From Hofstenia miamia (Eukaryota; Xenacoelomorpha; Acoela): a stretch of DNA of 64,000 bases. Positions 1 through 12,759 of the stretch are shown here, piece by piece. Each line of letters begins with the position of its first letter. Position 1 is the first letter of the stretch. The notes beneath the pieces are model-generated. The model worked only from the letters and a program-made list of their open reading frames with translations. It ran no database searches and was not told the DNA's origin. Made by a program: the position numbers and the translations under genes. Location: contig SCFE01000108.1 in the NCBI GenBank assembly GCA_004352715.1, positions 1,586,004 through 1,650,003 of the forward strand, in the 5' to 3' direction.

Positions 1-158
1 GAAATGCCATTGGCTGCCGACAAATTATGCATTTACACGCGCACGATAAACACCTAACACAATAACGATTAATCGATTGTGAAAAGCCTAATCGATTAAA
101 ATTTCACCGATCGATTAATCGCGACAGCGCTAATCGCTTAATTCATTGCAACACCCTG
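1..158. mobile_element. Terminus of a hAT-like DNA transposon
   Basis: The segment ends in TTGCAACACCCTG at about 146-158, the complement of CAGGGTGTTGC, which is the usual form of a hAT terminal inverted repeat. Inside it are several ATTAATCGATTAATCG-like subterminal repeats (about 65-135), also typical of hAT ends. The 8 bases after it (AATGCTTA) would be one copy of the target duplication. The other end lies outside the window, so the pairing cannot be checked. No coding sequence is visible. Confidence 0.5.
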
Positions 159-1974
159 AATGCTTACCTATTTAATCCGTTTTACAGTATTGTGTTCATG
201 AACTTACATAATTATAATTTGAGAAAATATAAAACAAATATAAATGCCACTGACTTTCTTTAGAGGCATGATTAGGACCTAACTCCTAACATACTTCGAA
301 GACTAGCATAAACATAAGAGTTCTTTAAAACCTTCATACTTCCCATTTTTGTACAAACCATGAGACAAAAATTAATGTCCGAACTCCGATTTCTTCCTAT
401 TATAACTTAAATTTAAAAACTAGATATTTTGCTAAAATATTTATCTTCAATATTCATTATTTAAAAATTTGAAATCAAGAGATTGATACGGAGTGAGATA
501 AATTAATCTCAATTATAAATATCAATTTTTCGCGTCATATCTTATTGGAAAAATTCCTACAATCTGATATTATATTTCAAAAACACAGTAGAAATCCTAG
601 TTTAGGGTTTAGATTACCACATACGTAAAGGCGTCATTCCTAAACTACAGATAAAATTACATTTAAAGTTATTGTATCTAAACTCAAGTAAGTATTTTGG
701 TGCCAAGAGCACTTGAGGTAAAGTAAAATTACATAGTAAGTGTTTATATCTTGAATGTGCAATATAATAAAACAAAATGAAATCAAGTGTTTTTCATGCA
801 ATTTAAGAGAATAATACTGAAAAATAAATACACTTTTTGCAGCAAGTTATTTTTGAAATTCGAAAGTGAACGTATTTACATGCAAACTTTAGTCCAAAAA
901 TAATTAAATACAGCAATGTTTTAAAGGCCATGTTTGTATTCTCATTGTACATATGTGTACACTATTCAGATATTTTTATACCTAGAACCAAAGAACAAAA
1001 TCATTTTATGGACTAGCAATAAAGGTGATCGGAAAAAACATAAAATTTAATGAAAATTTAATTATTCTTGAATTGTCTTAAAATGTAAGGGCATGACAAC
1101 AATGGAAATTGGAGGGATCCCTACAGAGCAAATTAAAACTTGATCTCACTCAGCACTGGCATAGACTACTAAATAAAATGATTTAGTAGACTATAGCACT
1201 GGGTTGACAACAATTGATTGGACATTTTAATTTTATCTTTTTCAACAGATATGTTTGAATAAGTAACTTACATCATTATAAAATACCAGGCTTCTAAAGA
1301 ATAGAAAACATTTGCAAATTGATAATCACATTGTGCCCAAACACTCACAACTATTTACTATCATCAACTTACATTAATATTACAACAAAAAAGATATATT
1401 TTCAATATGACCTGCAATTATTTCTTAATTGATAGAAACTTCCTCTCAGATAATACAATACCGTCTCTTCCGCTTATAGCAGTTTCTTCAAAAATCAATG
1501 ACATTTCCTTGCGCTTTAGTTTTAGCTAAAAAAAAGGTCAATCAATGCACAGCTTAATAACCAATTATGTTGTTCACAATTTTCCAATATTTTGCCTATA
1601 TGATCATTAATTATACCATTCATATTCAAACAAAGAAAATCAAATCATTACGCAAATTATAAAGGCCATTCGCAGACATGGACAAATACTATTGGATCTA
1701 GCAGGAAATAATTATTCATGTCAGAATTCTATGGAATGCAAAAATTTTTATAGCAATGTAAATCAAATTTGGTTTATGCATGACTGAGTGATTGTTTAAC
1801 TACATGTACCCCAATTTCAAGAAATTTGTTTTTGAAAAAAAGTATCCTTGTAAGTATTCCAATTCGAATCATGTAGGAATACATTTTCAATATTAAACCC
1901 GACAGTCTATGTTTCTCAAACTTTAATTTTAAACCTATTTCCACTAGAAATTTTTTAAAATCTGTGATTGTTTC
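159..1974. other. AT-rich intergenic DNA, nothing recognised
   Basis: Stops are dense in all frames. No exon-like conserved peptide, RNA gene or clear repeat was seen. The short open frame at 1774-1983 on the minus strand shows no family resemblance. Confidence 0.5.
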
Positions 1975-2330
1975 CCCAAACATTTCTTAAGCGCTTATAA
2001 CTAACAAACCAATGAAGATATTTAAAATCTGAAAACACCAAAAGATTGTGTACTCTTTTTTTTCGACGTTAATTCGCGACTTGGCGCTGTCCCGTCCTAC
2101 GGCGCGACAAACTGTGATTTTGCGCACGGCAGATCTGGAAGGGGCTCACACAGTTTATCTTCAGCAAACAAAATAATACTTCATGGTAGTTGTTCTTCCC
2201 ATAGGCATTAGACCGCCTGAACACTAAGTATGGAAAGATTTGTAATCTTTTTACAAAAATCGAATTTTTGATTGAAAATTTTTTATTTGCATGTACTTCA
2301 GGCAAAAGAACAAGTTTCTGCAAAAATCAT
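1975..2330. repeat. Interspersed repeat family, copy 1
   Basis: It starts with a motif like AAGCGCTTATAACTAACAAA, followed by AATCTGAAAACACCA, a C/T-rich stretch, a GC-rich patch (about 2065-2150) and then ACACTAAGTATGGAAAGATTT. The same blocks recur in the same order at 12760-13345; the second block recurs at 8480-8845 and the first at 19238-19385. The family is unnamed here. It is probably a non-autonomous transposon, but I found no clean termini. The minus-strand 84-aa open frame inside it is a by-product of the GC-rich patch. Confidence 0.55.
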
Positions 2331-4371
2331 CATTACATGAGCAGATCCAACCCCCATAGGTATGTCTATGCAAAAGGCTTAACAGGCTTGGACAAAATTG
2401 TTCAAAAATGCGGTAAAATGGATTTGTTACATAAAAATAACGCAAGTAGAAATAGGGTTAATAACTTCTACTAACAATAGCAATATTCTTGAAATCAGAA
2501 TCAGAACACACATGAGCACATAAACACATAAAACAAAGACATCACAATTAAGGTTCCGAAAAAATTGAGGATGGACTACGGAGCTCAATCGACTTTGTTT
2601 TTTGAACTATATAAAGACTTTTGAACTTTTACAAAGACAACATCTAGGCCAGTCCAAGGATGGGAGTTAGATAGAAATCTTTTCAATCGCTACTTCAAAA
2701 CAAATTGAACTGTTTATTCAATTCATCAAATTCAAAGAGCCATAAATAAGTCAGATCTTATTATAAATAATTGTCATTTAAAAGTCAAAGGAAAGAAATT
2801 CACCACAAACAGATGCAATAACATTAATTGCAACTTGACACGAACTACTAATAATAAAATATTTTCTGAAATATGGTGATTCTCTTGATTTGTATTGAAT
2901 GAGATCACTCGTTAATTTTTTAAAATGACTTCAGTCAATTGCTATACATTCAAACTAGAATTTGACGTATCTGAACACGTTTCATTGAGAATTAAAAACG
3001 GTCATCTGTGGACGTGGTATAATTCTGCAGTAAATAACATTCTTAAGCGTACTAGTATTTTTGAAAACATAAAATAACGGTAAAAGTACTCGAGTAATTA
3101 GCTAATCAGAACAGAATCGCAACGGAAAACGTAGATTGCTATAAATAATGATAATTATTTACTCAAGTACTTACAAGAAGAAGATCCAAAACGTCTCATT
3201 TCCTGCCATTTCAATCATTTGATTCGTTGTGGGGTGGAAAATACAACTTCCCTTGCAACATTCGCGGTATTTCTAAAAAATGCAGAACAATGAATATATA
3301 GATAAGATATAGAAGATATAAGAGATTTTGGATTTGTAAAAATATTTATCCAGTTTCCTATAATTACTCATTTACAATAAAACAATTACATATATAAAAC
3401 TAAATTTATTTTTTAACATACAATGCAATTCATATCGTTAGATTCAACAGACATTGGGAATGTTTTCTTTGGAAATAACCAAGTATTATTTACCTGTGGC
3501 GGCTATGAATCTTAAGTATACATGACAGTATAAAATGTAAATGATTATACGAATAACTCATCTTTATAATTATATTCAAAATGTATTTGAACAACAAATA
3601 ATCTTAAACTTTATAATATATTAGCAGAAAATTTTATAATCGAAAACTGATTTTGATTGCTAGTAATATATGATTAATTAGTCACGTCACTTAAAAATAT
3701 GTCCTGTATTATAATCTCATAAAATTTCTTCTAGATTATTGAAAATATTTGAAATAAACAATTTCAAAATATATGCATCCAAACAAACTGCAATTTTGCA
3801 GGATAAAATAATTTGTCTAAGAAGATTCAAAACCCATAAAGATATTGAATTTGTTCTTTTACACAATTATAGTTTACAAAGCATAATGAACAAAGCAATG
3901 GGAAGGCCAATGAGCTATGGTCTATTAAACCTAAAAGTAATGAGTGGTCTTAAAAATGCAGAACGCAATAGCTCCTTTGCAATTTCTGTATTTCCACGCA
4001 ATTATAATTATTTCTATTCTTGACTCAACCTATTACTACCCCAATTAAAATCAAATTCCAATCTCCAAAATAATGAAAATACTTTACATTCAAATTCTTT
4101 GCGCTATATTTATTTCAAGAAAATATTGGTCCTTCTTTAAATTTAGCGCAGGTTGATTCTATGTAATATGTCTAAACGTTTAGATACGATGTATTGTTTT
4201 TCATTTACATAAAGATATTGTGATAAGTAACGCATTATATTGAAAGTCCAGGCCAGTTCCGGTTGTAATTTGCGAATTTCTAATCTACATATATTTCGGT
4301 GTGATGTGATTCACTGATTATTGGGGAACCAAAATGTTTTAATGCTTTGCGAGGTATTGCAAAAATTTAAT

Positions 4372-4373
<2 letters not shown>
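2331..4373. other. AT-rich intergenic DNA, nothing recognised
   Basis: No gene is supported. A 94-aa open frame at 3739-4023 (+) has the composition of random AT-rich sequence, no flanking splice or start context and no family resemblance. Confidence 0.45.

Positions 4374-4404
<31 letters not shown>
4374..4404. repeat. (TA)n microsatellite
   Basis: Uninterrupted alternating TA of about 31 bases. Similar tracts recur through the whole window. Confidence 0.9.
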
Positions 4405-4407
<3 letters not shown>

Positions 4408-5919
4408 ATTTTGCTTAAAAATAGAGAAAAGCTTAGTTTGATACATTCAAGAATTTCGTGTAGCATCCTTCCCCAGTGATTGCACAAATGAAATATATAA
4501 ATAAGAAGTGTCCTTAGTGCGGGAAATTATTTAAAACTAACATTTCAACTTGAAACACATAGCAATCAATCTTTGTTAAAATTGAACTCAAAACGAATAT
4601 TTATTTTTTAATGTTTCTCAGTTAATTTTATGATCGTTCCAATTGCAATCTACATGTATTTCCAAAGATACCATACATAAATAATTGATTATTAAGATTG
4701 TTAAATTTTATTGAAAAACACCTCTTAATTTCTATCATCGTATACGTAATCCCCATTCTCTTCTTTTTATATGAATCAGTGTGCATGACTTGCAGGTATG
4801 TTCAATGAACTATCAACACCAATACACTCAATTCGATCAGAGAAGTAGATATAATTGTCAGTAACATTAAAGGCAAGGGCTCTTGCATTGTATATGGAAT
4901 AAACTGAATGTTGCCAAAATCAAATATTCCAAAGTACATGTATATATTGAAAAATGCTTGAACAAAATTTTCATTAGAATGATAAATAATCTTTGATTTT
5001 GTGAGTGTTGCTAAGTTTATATTCGAAAGAACAAAACCTCCAAACTGAAATAAAAACAACTATCAACTTCAGTGATATAATATACAATTCGAAATTAGAG
5101 TTAGGTACAAAGAAGAAATTAAGGATGAAAACTTATTGATATATCAAGTCAAACATTTAAATGGTGACTTTTCTTAGTTAATTGTGTACATTTCAGAGAT
5201 GGAAACGGATAACTGGCTTGCAGCTGCTTGGAATTGTTAAGAAAGGCCGATAAAATTAACGGCGGTTTACCTGGCTATAATTAAAAAATATTTCCTGTTT
5301 TACTTGATAAGCAGGGAATATTGCTAAGTTTGGGAAAAAGTTCTGTGAAAATCTAAAGGTTCAGAATTTTTTTTGTTTCAGTAGGCTCCTGCATTACAAT
5401 TAGAATACTTAAATTTATCTCTTTGACTATACATTGAGTTATTCTGTTTTTGATAATGTAATTTTGTTTCACTATTTTATGAAACTAACTAGTAACAATA
5501 TTACAGAATTTGCTTACAATAAAGACAATAAAGAAAAGTTAGACACAAGTTACTAGAGGAGTAGTTATGTAAGGCTTTGGCGGAAAAATGTTGAATATAT
5601 TTATTTTTTTACTTACTTCATTATTATAAAATGTTAAGTGAGGTTAAGTGCCACAGCAATTTAAACCATAATGACTGATAATGCTACTCTTAGTTTTATA
5701 TATTTTAACTATCACACAAAAATACTAACTACACAAACTGAAACGTTCACAATTTAAATTCCTTGAAAATGAAAAACTGATTAAAGTTATGCAAAAAATG
5801 ATATATAGAAAATATCAAAAATTGTTTGGCTAAAAATTTAGGTATAATAGTTTGAAAATTTCGTTATGCCATATCAGATCTTTCAATCATAATTTGAAAT
5901 TTTTTAGATTAAAACAGAT

Positions 5920-5952
<33 letters not shown>

Positions 5953-8479
5953 TTATATATATACATACCTATATATAATATACTTGCATAGATTAAATAT
6001 ACAATGCAAATAAAATTTACCGACCGAAAACAGGCCGGCCGGTATTAGCTATTTCCGGACAACCGTAATACATTTAAAAATTTTGTAGAGTTTTATATAT
6101 ACATTTTATTCAGATAATTTCTGTTTTTAATTTTATATATGATATTAGATCCAAGAGGGTAAAAAATGTATGGCAGATTTAGTACTGACAGAAATTCTAC
6201 TAAGCAGGTATGAGTTGTCGAACGTTACAAAACTGGGTTTAATCAGTCGATAAAGCTGATCGAATGTATCGGTAGGTTTGCTAACCGTGAAGATATTCCT
6301 AGAGCATACTTTTATAAAGATTTTTTAGGCTTGCTACGAATATTATAACTTACATTCGGTCTGAAATCTTTAGATTTTTCAATCATTTGGACATGTATCA
6401 TTATTTTCGTATAAACCTGGATAAGTAAATATTGGTTGGGATGGGTTGTTGAAGGATTACTGGTTACAGGAAAAAATTACCCGTTTGCAAAATTAATAGT
6501 AAATTAAACCGTATATCATTAACAAATAAATTCCGCTGAAGTTTTCGCATTGGAAAAAAAATCTTTTAATGTATGATTGCAAACTTTGGAGACATTTTGC
6601 TATAAGCCAATAATTGTTGAGCAAGTTGGGGAATTTTGTACATTATATTTACACCTACCCATCTTTTACTCATAAACATGTGCATGCATTAAACATTTGC
6701 CGCTTACACAGCATCACGAAGTTAAAATTATTTTGAATCTATCTCCGCTTATCTAAATTTGCCTTTGAAAAAATTTTGGTTTTTTCAGAATCATAGTAAT
6801 TTTCAATATGCATAGTAAAGAGTGACAACCCGAAATCATTTTATATTTAATCAAATAATTATATGTATTTGCCTTCATAGACTAATTTACAAATTTGAGA
6901 TGAGCTTGTTAATAAATAATTTTGTTTTTCTTAAAAAATCTAAAATTTACTTCCTTAGATTTTACATTTTTTTCAAATTTTGCATAAATAACTTACTAAA
7001 AAAACTGTATTTGCTTTTGTTAGCAAAATTACTATACTGTATGCGTCCAAATTAGTTTAGATAAGAAAGAGATTTTGATCTTTTAAAGGGTCAACTGAGA
7101 TCGATTAGAGAATTCTGAGTCAAAATTATCGGAAAACAGTAAATAACCGCTACCGTAGAAAATCTTATCAAAGTTTTTTTGAAAATTTACTACAATTAGA
7201 ATAAATTACTATCGAAAAAATAAATAATAAATTTAGCAATGATTTTTTCAATTAATATTTGCCAGTAGCTTTTCAAAGGATAATACTGCTAATCGACATT
7301 TTGATGGCATTCAGACGAAACCCAATTACACAATTGTGAAAAGAAATTGAAAGAAATAGTAAATCATTCTTTAGTAGATAGTGAAAACTGGCATTTAAAA
7401 TTAACCAATAACCCCTGTCATAAACCAATTGCTGTAAGACCTAAACCCAATTATTTGAAATTGCTGTCATAAATTTGTATAAAGATTTAAAGACACTTCA
7501 AAACCCTGTCTATTCATAAAATTTACTCAAATGTGTTAAAGGCGCCTACGCATTTTTACGAAATGCATTAATGGTATGTCGTAGCAGACATTTACTTAAG
7601 GTCAGACATGGTAGTATAATCAGAGGTGACGATTACGATATGATACCATACTATTATGTGCCATATTATGGATATCATAATGGTATGGTAGACAAAATTT
7701 TTATGGTTATTATGAATGGCAAACTTGAAAATATGGTCATAATGGAAATCCATCAATTTATTGTTACATATACAGAAATTATATTGAGATTCAAGAAAAT
7801 TGTAAAGTTTAATGTCATTTGTCTTATATCTATAATAATTTGATGGGTCAAAACTGATTGAAGATTGCAAGCAAATACTAACGATTAAATTATTTTCCAT
7901 TTTTAATGTTTTTTGGAAAACAAACAAAATAATAATTTGTTTATTATAAAATTAGTGTTTGAATTTTTCAAAATCGTTCTGCAACCTAGTAAATTCATTG
8001 TGATAGCAGTACACATTTATACTACATAAAAATTTTTGCCTTGAATTGCAGCTTGTAATTTGTTATTTATTCTACTAAATATTAGAAATAACGTCATTAA
8101 ATTGCTATTACTACATGTATCCTACGTACATTTCACCATCGTTTACCATATTTTACATAATAGCCATTATGACCATAATGTATGGACGAAATTTAAAATA
8201 TAGTCATTATGGATGGCTAACACATTTCGCTTTGCTATATTTGGCTATGCCATAAACGGCACTAAAGTTTGCAAATGCCAATGAATTTCAAAAAAATTGC
8301 TAGGAATATTCCCTTGGACTCGTCAATCATAAAAATGTGCATTTTGAAGAATAAAATATTTGGTTGCCATGGCAAAAGTAGAAATTCGTAAAATGGGTTA
8401 TATTTTAAATCTGTTTTCTTAGAATGCTACTTATGCTAGTAGTTTTATAGATACAAATGTAAAGAAAATACATGCAAAA
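4405..8479. other. AT-rich intergenic DNA with (TA)n and a weak inverted repeat
   Basis: It holds a compound TA tract at about 5921-5965 and, at 7560-8230, a region rich in ATGGT/CATAATGG words. There ATGGTCATAATGG (7733-7745) has an exact reverse complement at 8164-8176. No gene was recognised. The overlapping open frames at 7571-7927 come from this low-complexity sequence. Confidence 0.45.
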
Positions 8480-8845
8480 TTGCAAATACTTAAATGGGTT
8501 TGGAATATCTTTGCACATATCAAGAAACAGTCAAAGTTTTTTTTTGCCTCCATGGGCTCAAAGCCTATTAAATACATGAACACTAAGTATGGAGAAAATT
8601 TAAATCTTTTTAAAAAATTGGAAATTTTCAAAGAGAATTTGTTAATCTTTCCAACAACCACTGCCACAGCAATAAACTTTAATAAAAATTTTCAACATGG
8701 CATTAAAGTATGTTCCCCAATAGACCTACCCCTGCCCCAAGATTTTCAAATTTGGAAATAGGATTGGAGAAAATTCTTTATAAATGTGGAAAGACGGTTT
8801 GTTCTTCAAAACGGACGCTAGGCTGTTTAAGGTTAAAATTGAATT
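8480..8845. repeat. Interspersed repeat family, copy 2 (second half)
   Basis: Blocks such as GCCTCCATGGGCTCAAA, GAACACTAAGTATGGAGA, CACTGCCACAGCAATAA, TTAAAGTATGTTCCCCAA and GCTAGGCTGTTTAAGGTTAA match the copy at 13030-13345 in order and orientation, with scattered substitutions. Open frames across it on both strands are shadows of the repeat. Confidence 0.8.
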
Positions 8846-9436
8846 TGTTAATAACGAAGGCCGATTATAAACTATAAAAGTTATTGAATAAAAATACAAT
8901 AATTTTATTTGCCTATCGACCCACGCACACAAAATACACCCACAGTTTTCAATAAAGAGCATCAATAAAACGAAGAGTAAATAGTTGAGACGTTTATTTG
9001 TATAATTCAACTTCAAAAACATGTCAAGTGATGGAATCAAAATGTCAAACTTACTACTATTGCACAAGTTGTAGTGAACTGTTTAACAAAATATTTCTTA
9101 GCTAAACATTTTCTCCTATCATTAAACATACCTGATAAGTTATACAGTAATTTTGACAGCACTTCATTAATTACTCATATCTATCTATCTCTACAAAATT
9201 TAACATTCTGATTTAGATGTGATAAACTCCGAAATTTACAACTTTTACATTTCAATGCAAAAATGTGACTAAAGAGTTTAAGCAACTTTAGCTGGCGGTG
9301 TCAAAAATCTGAGATTTTCAAAAAGCAGTTCAGAATCAAATTCGATTCGGGAAAACCAGGGCCTTTTTTCGTAAAATTTTACTGGGTGGCAAAGGGCTAA
9401 AATGAAATATTTATTCAACAAAACCTGTTTTAGTTG
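8846..9436. other. AT-rich intergenic DNA, nothing recognised
   Basis: No conserved peptide or repeat was recognised. The 113-aa minus-strand frame beginning at 9067 overlaps the preceding repeat and shows no family resemblance. Confidence 0.4.
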
Positions 9437-10140
9437 CATACAAGTGATTCAATAAAAATAATAGAAAGAGAAAACAAAATAGTTGCACGCGCTATACATA
9501 CAAGCATACAAGTGATTCACTAAAAATAATAGAAAGAGAAAACCAATTAGTTGCATGTGCTATACATACAAGCTACAAGTGATTCACTAACAATAATAGA
9601 AAGAGAAAACAAAATAGTTGCACGCGCTATACATACAAGCATACAAGTGATTCAGTAAAATAATACAAAGAGAAAACAAAATAGTGGCACGCGCTATGGA
9701 TACCAGCATACAAGGGATTCCCTAAAAATAATAGAAAGAGAAATCAAAATAGTTGCATGTGCTATACATACAAGCATACAAGTGATTCAATAAAAATAAT
9801 AGAAAGAGAAAACCATTTAGTTGCATGTGCTATACATACAAGCTACAAGTGATTCACTAACAATAATAGAAAGAGAAAACAAAATAGTTGCACGCGCTAT
9901 ACATACAAGCATACAAGTGATTCAGTAAAATAATACAAAGAGAAAACAAAATAGTGGCACGCGCTATGGATACCAGCATACAAGGGATTCCCTAAAAATA
10001 ATAGAAAGAGAAATCAAAATAGTTGCATGTGCTATACATACAAGCATACAAGTGATTCACTAAAAATAATAGAAAAAGAAAACAAAATATTTGCACGCGC
10101 TATACATACTAGCATACAAGTGATTTACTACAAATAATAG
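9437..10140. repeat. 68-bp minisatellite, about 10 units
   Basis: The unit contains CAAGTGATTCACTAAAAATA, AGAAAGAGAAAACAAAATAG and TTGCACGCGCTATACATA. Successive CAAGTGATTC words begin at 9441, 9509, 9576 and 9644, giving a 67-68 bp period. Variant units recur every four units (about 271 bp): the AGCTACAAGTG variant at about 9571 and 9842, and the AAGGGATTCC variant at about 9710 and 9982. The array therefore grew by duplicating a four-unit block. Confidence 0.95.
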
Positions 10141-10200
10141 TGTCTGCTTTGCGCCCGGACAGGTACGGGCGGCTCGGTCCGGCCAACATCTATTGAGAAA
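10141..10200. other. GC-rich patch bordering the minisatellite
   Basis: GCGCCCGGACAGGTACGGGC followed by GGCTCGGTCCGG stands out from the AT-rich surroundings. The word ACGGGCGGC also occurs in a second GC-rich patch at 11070-11140. The two may be parts of one repeat family, but no termini were resolved. Confidence 0.35.
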
Positions 10201-10596
10201 AAAAATGCTACGAAATTAAATCAAAATACACAAAATACTACATAATTTTGTCTTTTAGTGAGAAACTTTTTACGACTCCTATAAAATTTATTAATTCTAT
10301 GAAAATCATGCAGAGATTAGTGTTTTGCATTTGTAGATTTAACACTGCATGTGCTCGTCCTGCACCCATTTGCTTTTTAAGGCTCACTCTATTCATTTGA
10401 AACAACTTATGAAAATACAAATTATATTTCATAAAGTAGATTAACAAGTGTGTTATACAGTTGTTTTTTGCACAACCGTTCCATCCATCACGCACTTAAG
10501 TTCTGTGGGTGAAAGGCCGTGATAACATCATATCAAATTTTAAACATAAGTAACATTTTCAACAAAAGTTATACTAATGAAAAGAAGTTCAATAGG

Positions 10597-10598
<2 letters not shown>
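10201..10598. other. AT-rich intergenic DNA, nothing recognised
   Basis: No exon-like sequence. The 85-aa minus-strand frame here has no family resemblance. Confidence 0.4.
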
Positions 10599-10627
<29 letters not shown>

Positions 10628-10908
10628 NNNNNNNNNNNNNNNNNNNNNNNNNNNNNNNNNNNNNNNNNNNNNNNNNNNNNNNNNNNNNNNNNNNNNNNNN
10701 NNNNNNNNNNNNNNNNNNNNNNNNNNNNNNNNNNNNNNNNNNNNNNNNNNNNNNNNNNNNNNNNNNNNNNNNNNNNNNNNNNNNNNNNNNNNNNNNNNNN
10801 NNNNNNNNNNNNNNNNNNNNNNNNNNNNNNNNNNNNNNNNNNNNNNNNNNNNNNNNNNNNNNNNNNNNNNNNNNNNNNNNNNNNNNATATATATATATAT
10901 ATATATAT
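10599..10908. repeat. (TA)n tract with 259-N assembly gap
   Basis: TA repeats run up to 10627, N's fill 10628-10886, and AT repeats continue to about 10908. The gap is a failure to assemble through the microsatellite. Open frames drawn across it are artefacts. Confidence 0.95.
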
Positions 10909-11028
10909 ATAAAATGAAAACTTGAAAGAACATATCATTCATGCTGACATAAAATATTTCACCACTTTTTAAAAGCAGAAAAAACTTACGTCATTACAGC
11001 ATATTATCTTATGATTATAGTAGACTTT

Positions 11029-11145
11029 ATTTGAGCGGGCATAACATATGCCCGGTTTTTTAGCACAGTAATGTCCCGCGCCCGCCTTCCCTTGTGACCG
11101 AAGGGCACGGGCGGCCCAGCGGGCTCGGGTATGCAAGCAACACAC
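11029..11145. other. GC-rich patch with short palindrome
   Basis: GGGCATAACATATGCCC (about 11038-11054) is a hairpin with 7-bp arms. It is followed by a GC-rich stretch containing CCCGCGCCCGCC and GGGCACGGGCGGCCC. Composition differs sharply from the flanks, which suggests a transposon-derived fragment. No coding function was recognised. Confidence 0.35.
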
Positions 11146-11984
11146 TACATAATACGCGCAAGTTTCATGTATTGCAAAAATACAAGGCTTTCATAAACCA
11201 AAATCGAAATTACAGAGGTCCACCGATTTATACAAAAAACGTGTATTGGGGTAAGCTAAGAAAAATATTAAGGCCAGGGCTGTTACGAAATACGTTGGCA
11301 CAGTGTCCGGTTTTTAAAGTTCCATTTTTAAAACTGAAATTATTCGAAAAAATTATCTAATGTCTATATTTCAATGCTAACTAGCTTTGAAAATTCCATT
11401 CATATAGGTCCTATCACATAAATAAGAAAAAGATTAGTCTCTTATGCGGATTTCTTTATCTCCTATGAAAATCAATGACGATAAGAGAGTAACACAATGC
11501 AATTTGTGTATTTAATATTCAAAAATCTAAACAAGAGGTTAATGTTTTGTTGACTGTCATAAGAACATTTACATAAGAAATCTTTATCAAAAGTTAAAGC
11601 TATTAAATAAAATCAAATAGGAAGTGATCTAAACACTCGAAATAACATGTATGGGCATAAATTTAGAGGTAATTCACAAAAAATATTTTCCCTCAGACGC
11701 ACTTGGCATTCATGAACCCAGTGTGGAAGAAAATATGTTTATACCAAACGGTGACTAGCCGAAATATTGCAATTCTAAAAAAAATGTAAAATTTGGGCAA
11801 AATAGAAGTCATACCATGCACCACGTGTGATCATTAGTGAGGAAATGGAACAGAATTGGGGTTCCCAAAAATCCCCATATATATATATATATTTATTTAA
11901 ATTAGAATGTAAATCTGATAAATGTAATAAACATAACAAGACAAAAATGTTCAATAAAGTTTGAGCAATCTATTGGGGAAAGAA
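11146..11984. other. AT-rich intergenic DNA with a short TA tract
   Basis: A (TA)n tract lies at about 11877-11892. Nothing else was recognised. Confidence 0.4.
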
Positions 11985-12440
11985 GACATAAAAAGATTTA
12001 GTTGATTGCTTTCAATACCGGGTTGTTCGTTCGAAGTTTTTCTTTGGCATACTCAGATCTTTTTGGTAAAATTCTCTCAAGTAGATGATCTTCTTGATAG
12101 AGTATTTGATTGTATATTTTTTCATCATTTCGTTTATAATTGAAGCAATACTTTTGTAGTTATTAATTATTCCAAATCTTATAGTTTATTTTGAAGATTG
12201 TCAATTTTATTCAGGTATAATTTTCAACAATTCCCCCAAATTGTAGTACAGTAGGACAAAATAGGAACAACTAGGGTGTGGTACAGTCCTTTTTTTCTAA
12301 ACCTGCCTGTTTTAATTTAAGCAATAGAAAAATTGTAGAGTTCATCTTTCAGAATTGTGATGGCATGTGTATCAAACCGTATGGTTTCATGATATGTTAA
12401 TCCTAATATTTTCATTTGACTCATTTGTGAAACATTGAAA
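11985..12440 (-). pseudogene. LINE reverse-transcriptase C-terminal remnant
   Basis: Read on the minus strand with frame changes, three stretches match the C-terminal part of non-LTR retrotransposon polyproteins in the right order: MKILGLTYHETIRFDTH (the 'lGv.fD..l.f..H' region), LVVPILSYCTTIWGNC followed by a 'LQNKL'-like word (the typical 'lv.piL.Yc..vWg' region), and ILPKRSEYAKEKLRT near the end. Stops and frameshifts separate them, so it is dead. The 5' part is missing. It resembles CR1/Jockey-type LINEs; the clade is not resolved. Confidence 0.7.
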
Positions 12441-12759
12441 ATTTGTTCTGGTTTGTAGTTGGAGTGTCATTTAAAAGTTTCAAGTTTTTTCAAAAAATTT
12501 TTTTAAACTGTATCCAGCGCCCTCCACCATAGTATCTTGCGCCCATATATATTTTTGTATCCAGCGCCTTGTAGATATTTTAAAATTTTGTATCCAAAGC
12601 CCGTATATATATATATATGTAATCCGTAGCTATTTTTATACATAAATTGCATAAATTCACAAATAAGAAGTGATTTTTTGTGTATGCAAAAAATATTTAT
12701 AGGCAAAATCCAGGATATAAAACGGAAGGATAAAGGTTAACTTTTTGAAAATTTTTCAT
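12441..12759. other. AT-rich DNA with tandem 'CCAGCGCC' words
   Basis: The phrase GTATCCAGCGCC and variants with TTGTATCC or ATATATATTT recur three to four times between 12505 and 12610, ending in a TA tract. This is a short degenerate tandem repeat, not a gene. Confidence 0.4.

Noticed and set aside
3739-4023. 94-aa open frame as a gene
   Set aside because: Composition like random AT-rich sequence, non-ATG start, no family resemblance, no splice or promoter context.
10519-10942. Open frames of 111-132 aa on both strands
   Set aside because: They are TA repeats (IYIYIY) and N's of an assembly gap.
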